DNA of 64,000 nucleotides. Origin: Anaerococcus sp. AGMB09787 (GTDB lineage: Bacteria > Bacillota > Clostridia > Tissierellales > Peptoniphilaceae). Numbering within the stretch: position 1 is the stretch's first letter; the number at the start of each line of letters is the position of its first letter. The notes beneath the pieces were generated by a model. The model was not told the origin of the DNA. It saw nothing but the letters and a program-made list of their open reading frames with translations, and searched no databases. The position numbers and the translations under genes were made by a program. The stretch spans positions 1 to 64,000 of the forward strand of contig NZ_JAKZEY010000012.1 of NCBI RefSeq assembly GCF_022808955.1. The letters run 5' to 3'. Below are positions 55,109 to 63,842 of this stretch, one piece after another.

Positions 55109-56802
55109 TGTTAGAAGAGTTATTTATCGATAACTTTGTAATAATAAAACGAGACCATATTTTTTTCGAAGATGGGTTTAATGTATTAACTGGTGAAACT
55201 GGTTCAGGTAAGTCCCTTATATTTGAGGCTATTAACCTAGCCTTGGGCAAGAGGGCTAATAAGGACACTATTGGTAAGTTTTCTGATAAGACTCTAATCG
55301 AGGCAGTATTTGAAGTCGAAGAAGACCTTAAGGATAAGCTCTATGATATGGGCTTTTCTTTTGATGATGATAACAAATTAATAATCACCAGAACTATTGG
55401 CAAGAAGTCTTCATCTGTAAGAATCAATGGCCGTATGGTTAGCCTTGGCCTTCTAAGAGAGCTTTCAGACCTATTGATAGATATCTATAGGCAGGGCGAT
55501 AGTAACTCCTTTATGAATTCGTCCAACTACGTAGATCTTATTGATGAATATACCAGGGATAAGGAGAGCCAGGAATTACTGGATGAGCTTTATGGACTAA
55601 ATAAGGAAAGGGAAGGATTCTTAGAGAGATTTTCCCATATCAACCTAAGTGATGAAGAAGTTAGGAGGGAAAAGGACCTCCTTAATTATCAAATAAATGA
55701 AATTGAAGATGTTGATATCTTTAATATTGACGAAGAAGCTATCAACATGGAATACCAAAAGTTAAATAGTGTAACTTCTATTATAAATATTACCAACAAG
55801 ATTAAGGAGATGATCGATTCTTCTGACTTTACTACCCCATCGGTTACCGCCTACATTAACGAAGCTATATCAGACCTGGATGAGTTTACCTCTATGGATA
55901 ATAAGATTGAAGATATCTACCAAAGGCTCATCACCTTATCTGATGAAGTAAATGACTTATACAATGACTTGGACTCCTATGAGATGAACTTAGAGCAAGA
56001 CCCAGAAAGGCTTTATGAGCTTGAAATGATTAACCAAGCAATATTTTCCCTAAAGAGAAAGTATGGGTCAAGCCTCGATGAGATAAGGACCTACTATGAA
56101 GAAATTAAATCTAGGAGGTCAGAGCTTGAAGATATAGAAGATCTGAGGTCAAATATCGATAAGGAAATCTCTAAAATTGATAAAAAAATGGAAAAAACTG
56201 CAAGCGGGCTTTCTAATATAAGAAAGAAAAAGGCCAAAGTCTTAGAAGATGAGATAAATGATGCCATAAGAGAACTTAATATAAAAAATGGTAACTTTAA
56301 AATCTCCTTCGATATAAAAGATTCTATCAACAACAAGGGCCTCGATAACATAGACTTTCTTATAGCAACCAACAAGGGAGAAATCCTCAAGTCCCTATCA
56401 AAGACTGCATCAGGTGGAGAGATTTCTAGGATTATGCTAGCCTTCAAGGAAGTTTTCTCAGATTCTGATAAGGTAGGTACTTTAATTTTCGATGAGATTG
56501 ATACGGGTATATCCGGTAGAACTGCTCAACTAGTAGGGGAGAGAATCCTTAAACTATCGAAAAAGAGGCAAATTATAGCTATAAGCCACCTTCCACAGAT
56601 TGCATCTCTAGCAAGTAATCATATATTAATTAGCAAGGAGGATCTTGATTCCTTTACTATTTCTAAGACTGAAAGAGTCGAGGGGGCTAATAGGGTTAAC
56701 GAAATTGCAAGACTTATAGGAGGAGTAGACATAACTCCAACTACTATAGAATCATCAAAAGAAATGTTGAAAATGGCGGAGGATTTACGAAATGCAAGAT
56801 GA
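55108..56802 (+). CDS. recN: DNA repair protein RecN
   Basis: SMC-like ATPase acting early in double-strand break repair. N-terminal Walker A is GETGSGKS (about 30-37) after FIDNFVII; a long coiled coil with hinge covers about 150-385; the C-terminal half has TASGGEISRIMLA signature, Walker B LIFDEIDTGISG and SHLPQIAS. Length 564 is typical. It overlaps argR by one base and nudF by eleven. No spoIVB or spo0A follows, unlike spore-formers. Confidence 0.96.
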   Translation: MLEELFIDNFVIIKRDHIFFEDGFNVLTGETGSGKSLIFEAINLALGKRANKDTIGKFSDKTLIEAVFEVEEDLKDKLYDMGFSFDDDNKLIITRTIGKKSSSVRINGRMVSLGLLRELSDLLIDIYRQGDSNSFMNSSNYVDLIDEYTRDKESQELLDELYGLNKEREGFLERFSHINLSDEEVRREKDLLNYQINEIEDVDIFNIDEEAINMEYQKLNSVTSIINITNKIKEMIDSSDFTTPSVTAYINEAISDLDEFTSMDNKIEDIYQRLITLSDEVNDLYNDLDSYEMNLEQDPERLYELEMINQAIFSLKRKYGSSLDEIRTYYEEIKSRRSELEDIEDLRSNIDKEISKIDKKMEKTASGLSNIRKKKAKVLEDEINDAIRELNIKNGNFKISFDIKDSINNKGLDNIDFLIATNKGEILKSLSKTASGGEISRIMLAFKEVFSDSDKVGTLIFDEIDTGISGRTAQLVGERILKLSKKRQIIAISHLPQIASLASNHILISKEDLDSFTISKTERVEGANRVNEIARLIGGVDITPTTIESSKEMLKMAEDLRNAR

Positions 56803-57340
56803 AAAATTTTATGAGAAACCAATCAAATCTGATACTATATATGACGGTAAAATTTTAAAGCTCAGGGTAGAAACTGTAGAGTTAGCTAACAAAAAATATT
56901 CCAAAAGAGAGATAGTTGATCATCAAAAGGGTGTTGGAATTATAGCCCTTGATGGTGAAGATAAGCTATGGATGGTTAAGCAATACAGGAGAGCTATCGA
57001 TAAGGTAACTATAGAAATACCAGCAGGTCTTGTCGAGTCAAACGAACTACCAGTAGAGGCTGCCAAGAGAGAACTCCAAGAAGAAGTAGGGTTTATTCCA
57101 AATGATATATCCTACCTCTTTGATATGCATGCTTCCCCTGGTTTTACCAATGATAAGTTGTCATTTTTCCTAGCCCAAGATTTTTCTGAATCCAAGCTTG
57201 ACCAAGACGAAGATGAAAATGTCGAGGCCTTTTCTATGGAAATTGATGAGCTTTATAATATGGTAGAAAATGGCAAAATCACAGACGCCAAGACTATTAT
57301 AGCTATTTTGTATGCTATAAAATTAAAAAATGAGCGATAA
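56792..57340 (+). CDS. nudF: NUDIX ADP-ribose pyrophosphatase-like
   Basis: A 182-residue NUDIX hydrolase. The Nudix box is complete, from G75 region through REL-QEEVGF (GLVESNELPVEAAKREL then QEEVG). The N-terminal KSDTIYDGKILKLRVETVEL and AIDKVTIEIPAG match ADP-ribose pyrophosphatases such as Bacillus NudF. The true substrate may be another nucleoside diphosphate. It overlaps recN by eleven bases and scpA by eleven. Confidence 0.9.
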   Translation: MQDEKFYEKPIKSDTIYDGKILKLRVETVELANKKYSKREIVDHQKGVGIIALDGEDKLWMVKQYRRAIDKVTIEIPAGLVESNELPVEAAKRELQEEVGFIPNDISYLFDMHASPGFTNDKLSFFLAQDFSESKLDQDEDENVEAFSMEIDELYNMVENGKITDAKTIIAILYAIKLKNER

Positions 57341-58022
57341 GCTAAATATTGAGCTTGAATCCTTTAGTGGGCCCTTTGACTTGCTATTAAGTCTAATAGA
57401 GAAGAAGAAAATTGATATTTACGATATAGCCCTGGAGGATATTACAAATTCATATCTGGAAGAAATTAATAAGCTTTCAGATATAGATAACCTTTCAGAA
57501 TTTATCTATATAGCTTCAATTTTGTTAACTATCAAGGCCAATAAACTCACTCCAAAAGAAGAAAATGAAAATCTAGAGGAGGAATTTATCTCTTACCTTA
57601 TAACCTACAAGAAGATAAAGTCGGTAGAAGACGACTTGAAACTAATGGAAGCAGAAGCGAGGAAGATTTATTCTAAGTACCAAGAAGATCTGAGTCAATT
57701 TGAAGTGTATGATGAAGTAAAAATAGAGAATGATATAAATATTCTTAAAACTAAATTCGAGAAGGTCCTCAAAAACCTTGGCAAGAAAAGTCCTAAGCCT
57801 TTTTTTGAGCCTACTAGGATTGAAGATGTAAATGAATATGTCGAGAAAATAAGAAAGACTTTAAACTTTGCCAAGACTCTAAGACTTGATAATATTACCA
57901 CAAGAATAAGGTCAAAGTCTGAGTGCATAGCGACATTTCTAGCCTTGTTGGAACTAGTAAGGCTTAGGGAGATAGAACTTGAGGAAAAAGTTGAGAATTC
58001 TTTTTTTGTGATTAAGAGGTAG
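57330..58022 (+). CDS. scpA: Segregation and condensation protein A
   Basis: Kleisin subunit bridging SMC heads with ScpB. The 230-residue protein begins with the conserved FSGPFDLLLSLIEKKKIDIYDI and holds YIASILLTIKANKL, with an acidic middle and a C-terminal winged helix (RIRSKSECIATFLALLELV split). Length is a little short of Bacillus ScpA (251). It lies three bases before scpB. smc itself is not in this window. Confidence 0.95.
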   Translation: MSDKLNIELESFSGPFDLLLSLIEKKKIDIYDIALEDITNSYLEEINKLSDIDNLSEFIYIASILLTIKANKLTPKEENENLEEEFISYLITYKKIKSVEDDLKLMEAEARKIYSKYQEDLSQFEVYDEVKIENDINILKTKFEKVLKNLGKKSPKPFFEPTRIEDVNEYVEKIRKTLNFAKTLRLDNITTRIRSKSECIATFLALLELVRLREIELEEKVENSFFVIKR

Positions 58023-58024
58023 GC

Positions 58025-58558
58025 ATGGACAAGAATTATTTGAAGGGACTAATTGAAGAAGTTTTATACATATGGGCAGATCCTATAGATATAGACGATC
58101 TATCAAAAATTATCTATGACTATGAGAAAAAAGATATAGAAGAAGCTCTGATTGAAATAAAAAATGAGAGAGATGAGAGACCTTCTGGCTTAGTCATTAG
58201 AGACTATAATAAGGCCTACAAATTTACAACCAGGGATGAGCATAACAAGTATTTCGAAAAGGTTGTAAAAAAGAGCGAGAAAAAACTTTCTTCTTCAGCC
58301 TTGGAGACCCTATCAATTATTGCCTACAAGCAACCTATAACCAGGGCCGAAGTTGATAAAATCAGAGGAGTTAACTCCCAGTCATCCATTGATACCCTTC
58401 TTGATAAGGACCTCATAGAAGAAAGGGGCAGACTTGATAAGATCGGTAAGCCTATTATCTATGGGACAAATACAAATTTTCTAGAATATTTTAATATATC
58501 TTCCCTGGACGACCTCCCAGAAATCGACTTTACTAGTGAGGAAGAAGATGAGGATTAA
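58025..58558 (+). CDS. scpB: Segregation and condensation protein B
   Basis: Dimeric winged-helix partner of ScpA in the SMC condensin. The 177 residues show LKGLIEEVLYIWADPI, LSSSALETLSIIAYKQPITRAEV and IRGVNSQSSIDTLLDKDLIEERG, a strong family match, and an acidic tail. It follows scpA by two bases and overlaps rluB by eleven. Confidence 0.96.
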   Translation: MDKNYLKGLIEEVLYIWADPIDIDDLSKIIYDYEKKDIEEALIEIKNERDERPSGLVIRDYNKAYKFTTRDEHNKYFEKVVKKSEKKLSSSALETLSIIAYKQPITRAEVDKIRGVNSQSSIDTLLDKDLIEERGRLDKIGKPIIYGTNTNFLEYFNISSLDDLPEIDFTSEEEDED

Positions 58559-59249
58559 TAAATTTATAGCCAAAAGTGGAATAACTTCCAGGAGGAAGGC
58601 TGATGACCTAATTAAAAATGGCCTTGTTAAGGTAAATGGACAAAGGGTAAGTGAGCCTGGACTTGATATAAGGGATGATGACCTGGTGGAGGTTAATGGC
58701 CAAGTAATAGGCATAGAAGAGAAATTTTATATCAAGGTCTATAAGCCAGTTGGCTTTATTACGAGTAATTATGACCCCCACAATGACAAAGACCTAAATG
58801 ACTTGGTCAAGGTTGACAAGAAATTTTTTGCGGCAGGGAGGCTTGATAAGGATAGCGAGGGCCTACTTATAGTAACTAATGATGGTGACTTCACCAATAA
58901 TATAATCCACCCGAGGCAAAAACTTGATAAGGAATATATAGTAAAAGTTGATAAAAAATTAAGTAAAAAAGAAGAAGATCTTTTCCAAAGAGGCATAGAT
59001 ATAGGTAGGGGTGAAATAACCTCAGATGCTAGAATTAAGCTTTTAGATCCTAGAGAAAATACCTACCGAGTAATAATTCACCAGGGATTTAATAGGCAGA
59101 TTAGGAGGATGTTTGGATATTTTAATTCAAAGGTCTTAAGCCTAAAGCGTATCAGGATTGGAGAAATAAATATTTTTGATATGAAGCCCTATGAGAATAG
59201 GTATTTTGATGAAGAAGAGCTTAGTTTTGTTAAGAAAATCAAGGGATAG
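58548..59249 (+). CDS. rluB: 23S rRNA pseudouridine synthase (RluB/RsuA family)
   Basis: Pseudouridine synthase, 233 residues. An N-terminal S4 domain (MRINKFIAKSGITSRRKADD) precedes the catalytic domain with aspartate in GRLDKDSEGLLIVTNDGD and C-terminal HQGFNRQIRRMF. Bacterial homologues make the pseudouridine at 23S position 2605; RsuA specificity cannot be excluded, but context after scpAB favours RluB. ATG 58548 is preferred over GTG 58536 because it has GAGG six bases upstream and matches family N-termini. Confidence 0.94.
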   Translation: MRINKFIAKSGITSRRKADDLIKNGLVKVNGQRVSEPGLDIRDDDLVEVNGQVIGIEEKFYIKVYKPVGFITSNYDPHNDKDLNDLVKVDKKFFAAGRLDKDSEGLLIVTNDGDFTNNIIHPRQKLDKEYIVKVDKKLSKKEEDLFQRGIDIGRGEITSDARIKLLDPRENTYRVIIHQGFNRQIRRMFGYFNSKVLSLKRIRIGEINIFDMKPYENRYFDEEELSFVKKIKG

Positions 59250-59276
59250 AAAAGGTCTATTTTTGTGGTGAAATTT

Positions 59277-60482
59277 ATGGCAAAAGTTGGTATCATAGGT
59301 GCAGGTCCGGCAGGAATATTTGCAGCTATCAATATTAAAAATTCAAATAATGAAGTATATTTATTCGATAAAAATGACAAGATAGGTAGAAAGCTCCTCC
59401 TTACAGGCAATGGAAGGTGTAATATAACTAGTGGGAAAGTCTATGATGATTTTTTGGACCATATAATTAGAAACAAGGACTTCCTCTACTCTTCCTTTTC
59501 GACCTTTGATAACTTCGCCATGATAGATTTTTTAAATAGGAATAAGATCGAAACCCTGATAGAAGAAGATGACAAGGTCTTTCCTAAGTCTATGAAGGCT
59601 AGTGATATTGTTAATTTATTTGAGGAACTTATAAGAAAAAAGCAAGTAAAATTTCTAGCCAATACCAAGGTCTTTTCAGTAAATAAGGATGGTAGGTTTA
59701 ATCTAGAAACTTCTAAGGGTCAGATGGAATTTGATATCTTAGTAATAGCTTGTGGTGGCCTATCCTACCCAAAGACTGGATCTAGTGGAGATGGCTACAA
59801 GTTCGCCAAAAGTTTTGGTCACACTCTAATAGAACCTCTACCATCCCTTTGTCCTCTTTATCTAAAGAAGACTTTACCAATTAAGGCATTAAGTTTATCA
59901 GATATAGAGATAAGGGCCTATACAGATGATAAAGTCTTTAGTGAAGTGGGGGATATCTTACTCACACCAAACTTTATCACAGGCCCTGCCGCTTTGAGGC
60001 TTCAGGCTAGGGGAGCGAGGTCTAGAATTACTAAGATTTCTATTGACTTTAAGAGGAATATTGATGACCTTGATAGGATTCTTATTAATTACTTAGATAA
60101 AAATCCCAAGAAGGCGATAGGTAATTCCCTAAAGGGCTTTTTAACTGAAAGTCTGATTGAAACTTTGTTAGATGAAGTGCCAATAAGTAAAAATAAGCCT
60201 TCAAATCAAATTACCAAGGAGGAAAGGAAAAAACTTGCCTCCCTAATAAAAAATTTCACATTAGAAACTAGAAAAAATATAAACTTTAATAGCGCTGTTG
60301 TAACATCAGGTGGGGTTAAAACCACCGAGATTAATCCCAAAACCATGGAGTCCAAACTTGTAGAGGACCTATATTTTGTCGGCGAAGTCATAGACATTGA
60401 TGGACTAACAGGAGGCTTTAATTTGCAAATAGCCTTTACAACAGCCTATAGTGCAAGTCTTGCTATAAAGGAGAAATTATGA
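59277..60482 (+). CDS. HI0933-family FAD-dependent oxidoreductase
   Basis: A 401-residue flavoprotein with the FAD dinucleotide motif VGIIGAGPAGIFAA, the family block GRKLLLTGNGRCN, VIACGGLSYPKTGSSGDGY and a C-terminal GEVIDIDGLTGGFNLQIAF. Family members are widespread and mostly unstudied; the reaction is unknown. ATG 59277 is chosen; GTG codons at 59265/59268 give an unneeded extension and a GGTG site sits before the ATG. It lies between rluB and cmk in the usual clostridial order and overlaps cmk by ATGA. Confidence 0.9.
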   Translation: MAKVGIIGAGPAGIFAAINIKNSNNEVYLFDKNDKIGRKLLLTGNGRCNITSGKVYDDFLDHIIRNKDFLYSSFSTFDNFAMIDFLNRNKIETLIEEDDKVFPKSMKASDIVNLFEELIRKKQVKFLANTKVFSVNKDGRFNLETSKGQMEFDILVIACGGLSYPKTGSSGDGYKFAKSFGHTLIEPLPSLCPLYLKKTLPIKALSLSDIEIRAYTDDKVFSEVGDILLTPNFITGPAALRLQARGARSRITKISIDFKRNIDDLDRILINYLDKNPKKAIGNSLKGFLTESLIETLLDEVPISKNKPSNQITKEERKKLASLIKNFTLETRKNINFNSAVVTSGGVKTTEINPKTMESKLVEDLYFVGEVIDIDGLTGGFNLQIAFTTAYSASLAIKEKL

Positions 60483-61117
60483 CATATATTATTGCTTTAG
60501 ATGGGCCGAGTGGGTCTGGTAAATCCACCCTGGCTGACCTACTTAGCAAAAGATTAAATATTGAATACCTGAATACTGGATCTATGTATAGGGCAGTAAC
60601 AAGAAGGTTCTTGGAGCTAAATATAAAAGAAAATGAAAATGATAAGATAAGGGAAGAACTTGATAATATTAGAATGGATATCAATAAGGGGAGAATCTTC
60701 TTAAATGGTAGAGACCTTACCGATATGCTAAGAGATGAAGAAGTTACTGCCAATGTTTCTTGGGTAAGTGCCAATAAGGATGTCAGGGAAAAATTAGTAG
60801 ACCTCCAAAGAAATATAGCAAAAGATACCTCCTTTATCCTAGATGGTAGGGACATAGGAACTGTAGTCTTTCCAGATGCAAGATATAAATTCTACGTAAC
60901 AGCATCCCCTAGGGTTAGGGCTAAGAGACGTTTTGATCAAAATGAGCTAGCCCAAAGCCTAGATGAAATTGAACAAGCCATAATAAAGAGGGACGAGTAC
61001 GACTCTAATAGGGAAATAGCCCCTCTTAAAAAAGCAGACGATGCAATCCTTATAGATAATTCAGACTTAAATATTGAAGAAACAATAGATTTGATTATGA
61101 AGAAGATGGAGCTATGA
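60479..61117 (+). CDS. cmk: Cytidylate kinase
   Basis: Phosphorylates CMP and dCMP. The 212 residues have the P-loop ALDGPSGSGKST (6-17), SMYRAVT, LDGRDIGTVVFPDA and the lid DEYDSNREIAPLKKA. Length is standard. It overlaps the upstream flavoprotein gene by four bases and lies one base before plsC. cmk next to plsC and ispH-S1 is a hallmark of clostridial genomes. Confidence 0.97.
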   Translation: MTYIIALDGPSGSGKSTLADLLSKRLNIEYLNTGSMYRAVTRRFLELNIKENENDKIREELDNIRMDINKGRIFLNGRDLTDMLRDEEVTANVSWVSANKDVREKLVDLQRNIAKDTSFILDGRDIGTVVFPDARYKFYVTASPRVRAKRRFDQNELAQSLDEIEQAIIKRDEYDSNREIAPLKKADDAILIDNSDLNIEETIDLIMKKMEL

Positions 61118-61118
61118 T

Positions 61119-61721
61119 ATGCTTTATAATTTTTTTGTTGCAATTTTAAAGGTTATTTTATTGCCATTTTTTAGGGTAAGGGTAGATGGAATAGAAAATT
61201 TGAAGGAAGATGAAAACTTTATAATCTGTGCCAACCACAAGTCAAACTTTGATCCCTTTCTCTTGGCCCTAGTCTTACCAGTTAGAATACACTTTATGGC
61301 TAAAAAAGAACTCTTTGAAAATCCCTTATTGGCAAAACTTTTAAGTTCTGTAGAAGTATTTCCAGTAGATAGGCATGGAAAAAATATGAAATCCCTTAGA
61401 TTCTCTTTGAAACTTGTCAAAGAAGGGAAGACATTGGGAGTATTTCCAGAAGGAACTAGGGTAAAGGAGACCAAGAGGGAAAATATGAAGGAGGGGGTAG
61501 CCTTCTTATCCTTAAAAGGTAAGGCAAATATCTTGCCAGTAGAGCTTATATCTACCTATAAACCCTTCAAAAAATCCTACATCCATGTCCATGAGATGCT
61601 TAGGGTAGAAGATTACTTGCACCTTGATAATAAAACAGCCATGAAAAAAATCGAAGATGATGTATTTGAAGCCATCTATAAAGACCATTATGTAGAGGAA
61701 GGGGAAAATAAATGGAAATAA
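61119..61721 (+). CDS. plsC: 1-acyl-sn-glycerol-3-phosphate acyltransferase
   Basis: Adds the second acyl chain to make phosphatidic acid. A hydrophobic N-terminal segment (FFVAILKVILLPFF) anchors it; acyltransferase motifs are NHKSNFDPF (catalytic H-x4-D), FPVDRHGKN, FPEGTR and LPVELIST. Length 200 is typical of the short Gram-positive form. It overlaps ispH-S1 by ten bases and cooperates with plsY and gpsA upstream. Confidence 0.95.
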   Translation: MLYNFFVAILKVILLPFFRVRVDGIENLKEDENFIICANHKSNFDPFLLALVLPVRIHFMAKKELFENPLLAKLLSSVEVFPVDRHGKNMKSLRFSLKLVKEGKTLGVFPEGTRVKETKRENMKEGVAFLSLKGKANILPVELISTYKPFKKSYIHVHEMLRVEDYLHLDNKTAMKKIEDDVFEAIYKDHYVEEGENKWK

Positions 61722-63778
61722 TAATAGCAAGGTACTCGGGTTTTTGTGGGGGAGTGAGAAGAAGTGTCAACCTCGCCAATGAATCAATAAAAAATAATAA
61801 TGAGGCCTATTGCGTTGGTCCTTTGGTTCATAATCCCCAACTAGTAGAAAATTTTCAAGAAAAAGGACTCAAAGTAATTGATAAAGATGAGGCTCTTCTA
61901 TTAAAAAACTCCACGATTTTAATAAGGGCCCATGGAGAAAGTGCAGAATTTAAAGGAAAACTCCAAGAAAACAACAACACCGTAGTAGATGCAACCTGTC
62001 CCCATTTGATGAATATTTATGATAAGATTATTCAGAAAGAAAATGAGGGCTACCAGGTAATAATTGTTGGAGATAAAACGCATCCTGAAATTATTGCTAT
62101 GGACTCTTACTTAAAAAACGGTATAGTTATATCAGATGAGACTGAAGCAAAAAATGTAAAAGGATATGTCAAACTTTATGTGGTAAGCCAAACTACAAAT
62201 AGGTTTGATTATTTTTATGATATTGCTAACAAGTTAAAAGAAAATAATGATAGTGTAGTAATAGAAAACACAATATGCAAGGCAACTGAAAATAGGCAAC
62301 AGGCAGCCAAATCCTTAAGTGAGGAAGTTGATTGCATGATTGTAGTTGGTGGTTTTAATAGTTCTAATACGAATAAGCTTTATCAAGTAGCTAAAATGAA
62401 TTGTAACAATGTTTTTAGGATTGAAACTGTTAATGAACTACCTTTGCAAAAGCTCTCTAAATTTAAAAAAGTAGGAATAATCGCAGGTGCCTCTACACCT
62501 GATGAGATTATCGAGGAGGTAGTAAGTAGTATGGATGAATTCACAAAAGAAGAATTTATGTCAAGTCTAGAGGATAGTTTGAAGAAGGTATACCCTAAGG
62601 AAATAGTAAAGGGTACTGTAATTGATGTTAAGGAAGATGAGGTATTCGTTGACATCCAATTCCGTGCTGATGGTATCATCAAACTAGATGAAATGACAGA
62701 AGAAGAAAGAAAAAATCCAAAAAACAACTTTAATGTAGGCGATGAAATTGATGTATATGTTATCAAACTAGATGATGGTGAAGGTAATGTATCTCTATCA
62801 ACAAGAAGAGTCAAAGGAATGAAAGCTTGGCAAGAACTAGCTGAAAAAGCTGACAATGAGGAATTAGTTCGTGGTGAAGTTGTAGGAGCTAACAAGGGTG
62901 GACTAACTGTTAATGTAAATGGAATTAATGGTTTTATTCCTGCAAGCCAAATCGCAACATATTTCGTAAGGAACTTCAAGAAATTTGTCGGAGAAGTTTG
63001 GGATCTTAAGATTATATCTATCGATGAAAGAAAAAATAGACTAGTTCTTTCTAGAAGAGAAGTAGTTGAAGAAGAAACTGATGCTAAGTGGGAAGACCTA
63101 GAAGAAGGTCAAGTGCTTACTGGTAAGGTTGCTAGACTAACTGACTTTGGAGCTTTTGTTGAAGTTAATGGTCTTGATGGTTTACTTCACGTATCAGATA
63201 TAGCATGGTCTAGAGTTGAACAACCTTCTGATGTTTTAAATGTTGGAGATGAAATCGAAGTTAAGATTCTAAGACTTAACAAGGAAAAGAATAGAATATC
63301 TCTTGGACGTAAACAACTTCTAGAAAAACCATTTGAAGCTTTTGTAAATCAACACGAAGTTGGTAGTGTTGTAACAGGAAAAGTTGTTAACCTACTAGAC
63401 TTTGGTGCTTTTGTAGAAGTTGCTGATGGAGTAGAAGGTCTTGTTCACGTATCAGAAATTTCTTGGGACCATGTAGAAAAACCATCTGACGAACTAAATA
63501 TTGGTGATGAAATCGAAGTTAAGATCATAAGCATCGACCGAGAAGAAGAAAGAGTTGGATTGAGCATTAAGGCTCTAAAGGAAGCTCCAGAAAGACCTGA
63601 GAGAAGACCTAGAAGAACTCAAAGAAATCAAGAAAGGCCAAGAAGAAGAGTTGAAAGAGAAGAATCTAACAACCTAGGTGATGATGATTTAAATAACAAC
63701 CTTGGCAATCTCTTAGAACAAGCTCTATCTGATAAGGGACTTCTAGACAACGACGAATCTTCTTCTGAAGAAGAATAA
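61712..63778 (+). CDS. ispH: IspH (HMB-PP reductase) fused to ribosomal protein S1
   Basis: A 688-residue fusion. Residues 1-280 are IspH, the 4Fe-4S last enzyme of the MEP isoprenoid pathway, with cluster cysteines C12, C96, C189 and active-site H40, H74, H124, E126, NSSN (216-219) and S261 intact. Four S1 RNA-binding domains follow (about 296-366, 386-449, 467-534, 552-620), then an Arg-rich tail and an acidic C-terminus. The fusion is known in clostridia. An SD-like GAGGAGGT stands before in-frame ATG at M274, exactly between the parts, and S1 codons look more optimised than IspH codons. Confidence 0.95.
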   Translation: MEIIIARYSGFCGGVRRSVNLANESIKNNNEAYCVGPLVHNPQLVENFQEKGLKVIDKDEALLLKNSTILIRAHGESAEFKGKLQENNNTVVDATCPHLMNIYDKIIQKENEGYQVIIVGDKTHPEIIAMDSYLKNGIVISDETEAKNVKGYVKLYVVSQTTNRFDYFYDIANKLKENNDSVVIENTICKATENRQQAAKSLSEEVDCMIVVGGFNSSNTNKLYQVAKMNCNNVFRIETVNELPLQKLSKFKKVGIIAGASTPDEIIEEVVSSMDEFTKEEFMSSLEDSLKKVYPKEIVKGTVIDVKEDEVFVDIQFRADGIIKLDEMTEEERKNPKNNFNVGDEIDVYVIKLDDGEGNVSLSTRRVKGMKAWQELAEKADNEELVRGEVVGANKGGLTVNVNGINGFIPASQIATYFVRNFKKFVGEVWDLKIISIDERKNRLVLSRREVVEEETDAKWEDLEEGQVLTGKVARLTDFGAFVEVNGLDGLLHVSDIAWSRVEQPSDVLNVGDEIEVKILRLNKEKNRISLGRKQLLEKPFEAFVNQHEVGSVVTGKVVNLLDFGAFVEVADGVEGLVHVSEISWDHVEKPSDELNIGDEIEVKIISIDREEERVGLSIKALKEAPERPERRPRRTQRNQERPRRRVEREESNNLGDDDLNNNLGNLLEQALSDKGLLDNDESSSEEE
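62513..62533 (+). promoter_or_regulatory. Candidate internal ribosome site and start for free S1
   Basis: GAGGAGGT (62513-62520) is followed, 11 bases after the GGAGG core, by ATG 62531-62533, in frame as M274. It could give a 415-residue stand-alone S1 protein. Confidence 0.4.
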
Positions 63779-63796
63779 GTTAAAATATAATAAGTA

Positions 63797-63829
63797 AAGG
63801 GATGGATTTAATATTCATCTCTTTTTTTA
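63797..63829 (+). terminator. Intrinsic terminator after ispH-S1
   Basis: AGGGATG (63798-63804) pairs with CATCTCT (63816-63822), one wobble, 11-base loop, then a seven-base T run overlapping the stem end. It closes the efp-ispH operon. Confidence 0.8.
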
Positions 63830-63842
63830 TGATAGGAGAATT

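Noticed and set aside
62383-62979. 198-codon minus-strand ORF inside ispH-S1
   Set aside because: Antisense shadow of a strongly coding region; Ser/Thr/Leu-rich product, no ribosome site, no family likeness.
62600-63600. Tandem DNA repeat across the S1 domains
   Set aside because: The domains are homologous at protein level only (for example FGAFVEV twice); DNA copies differ, so they are ancient domain duplications rather than a repeat array.
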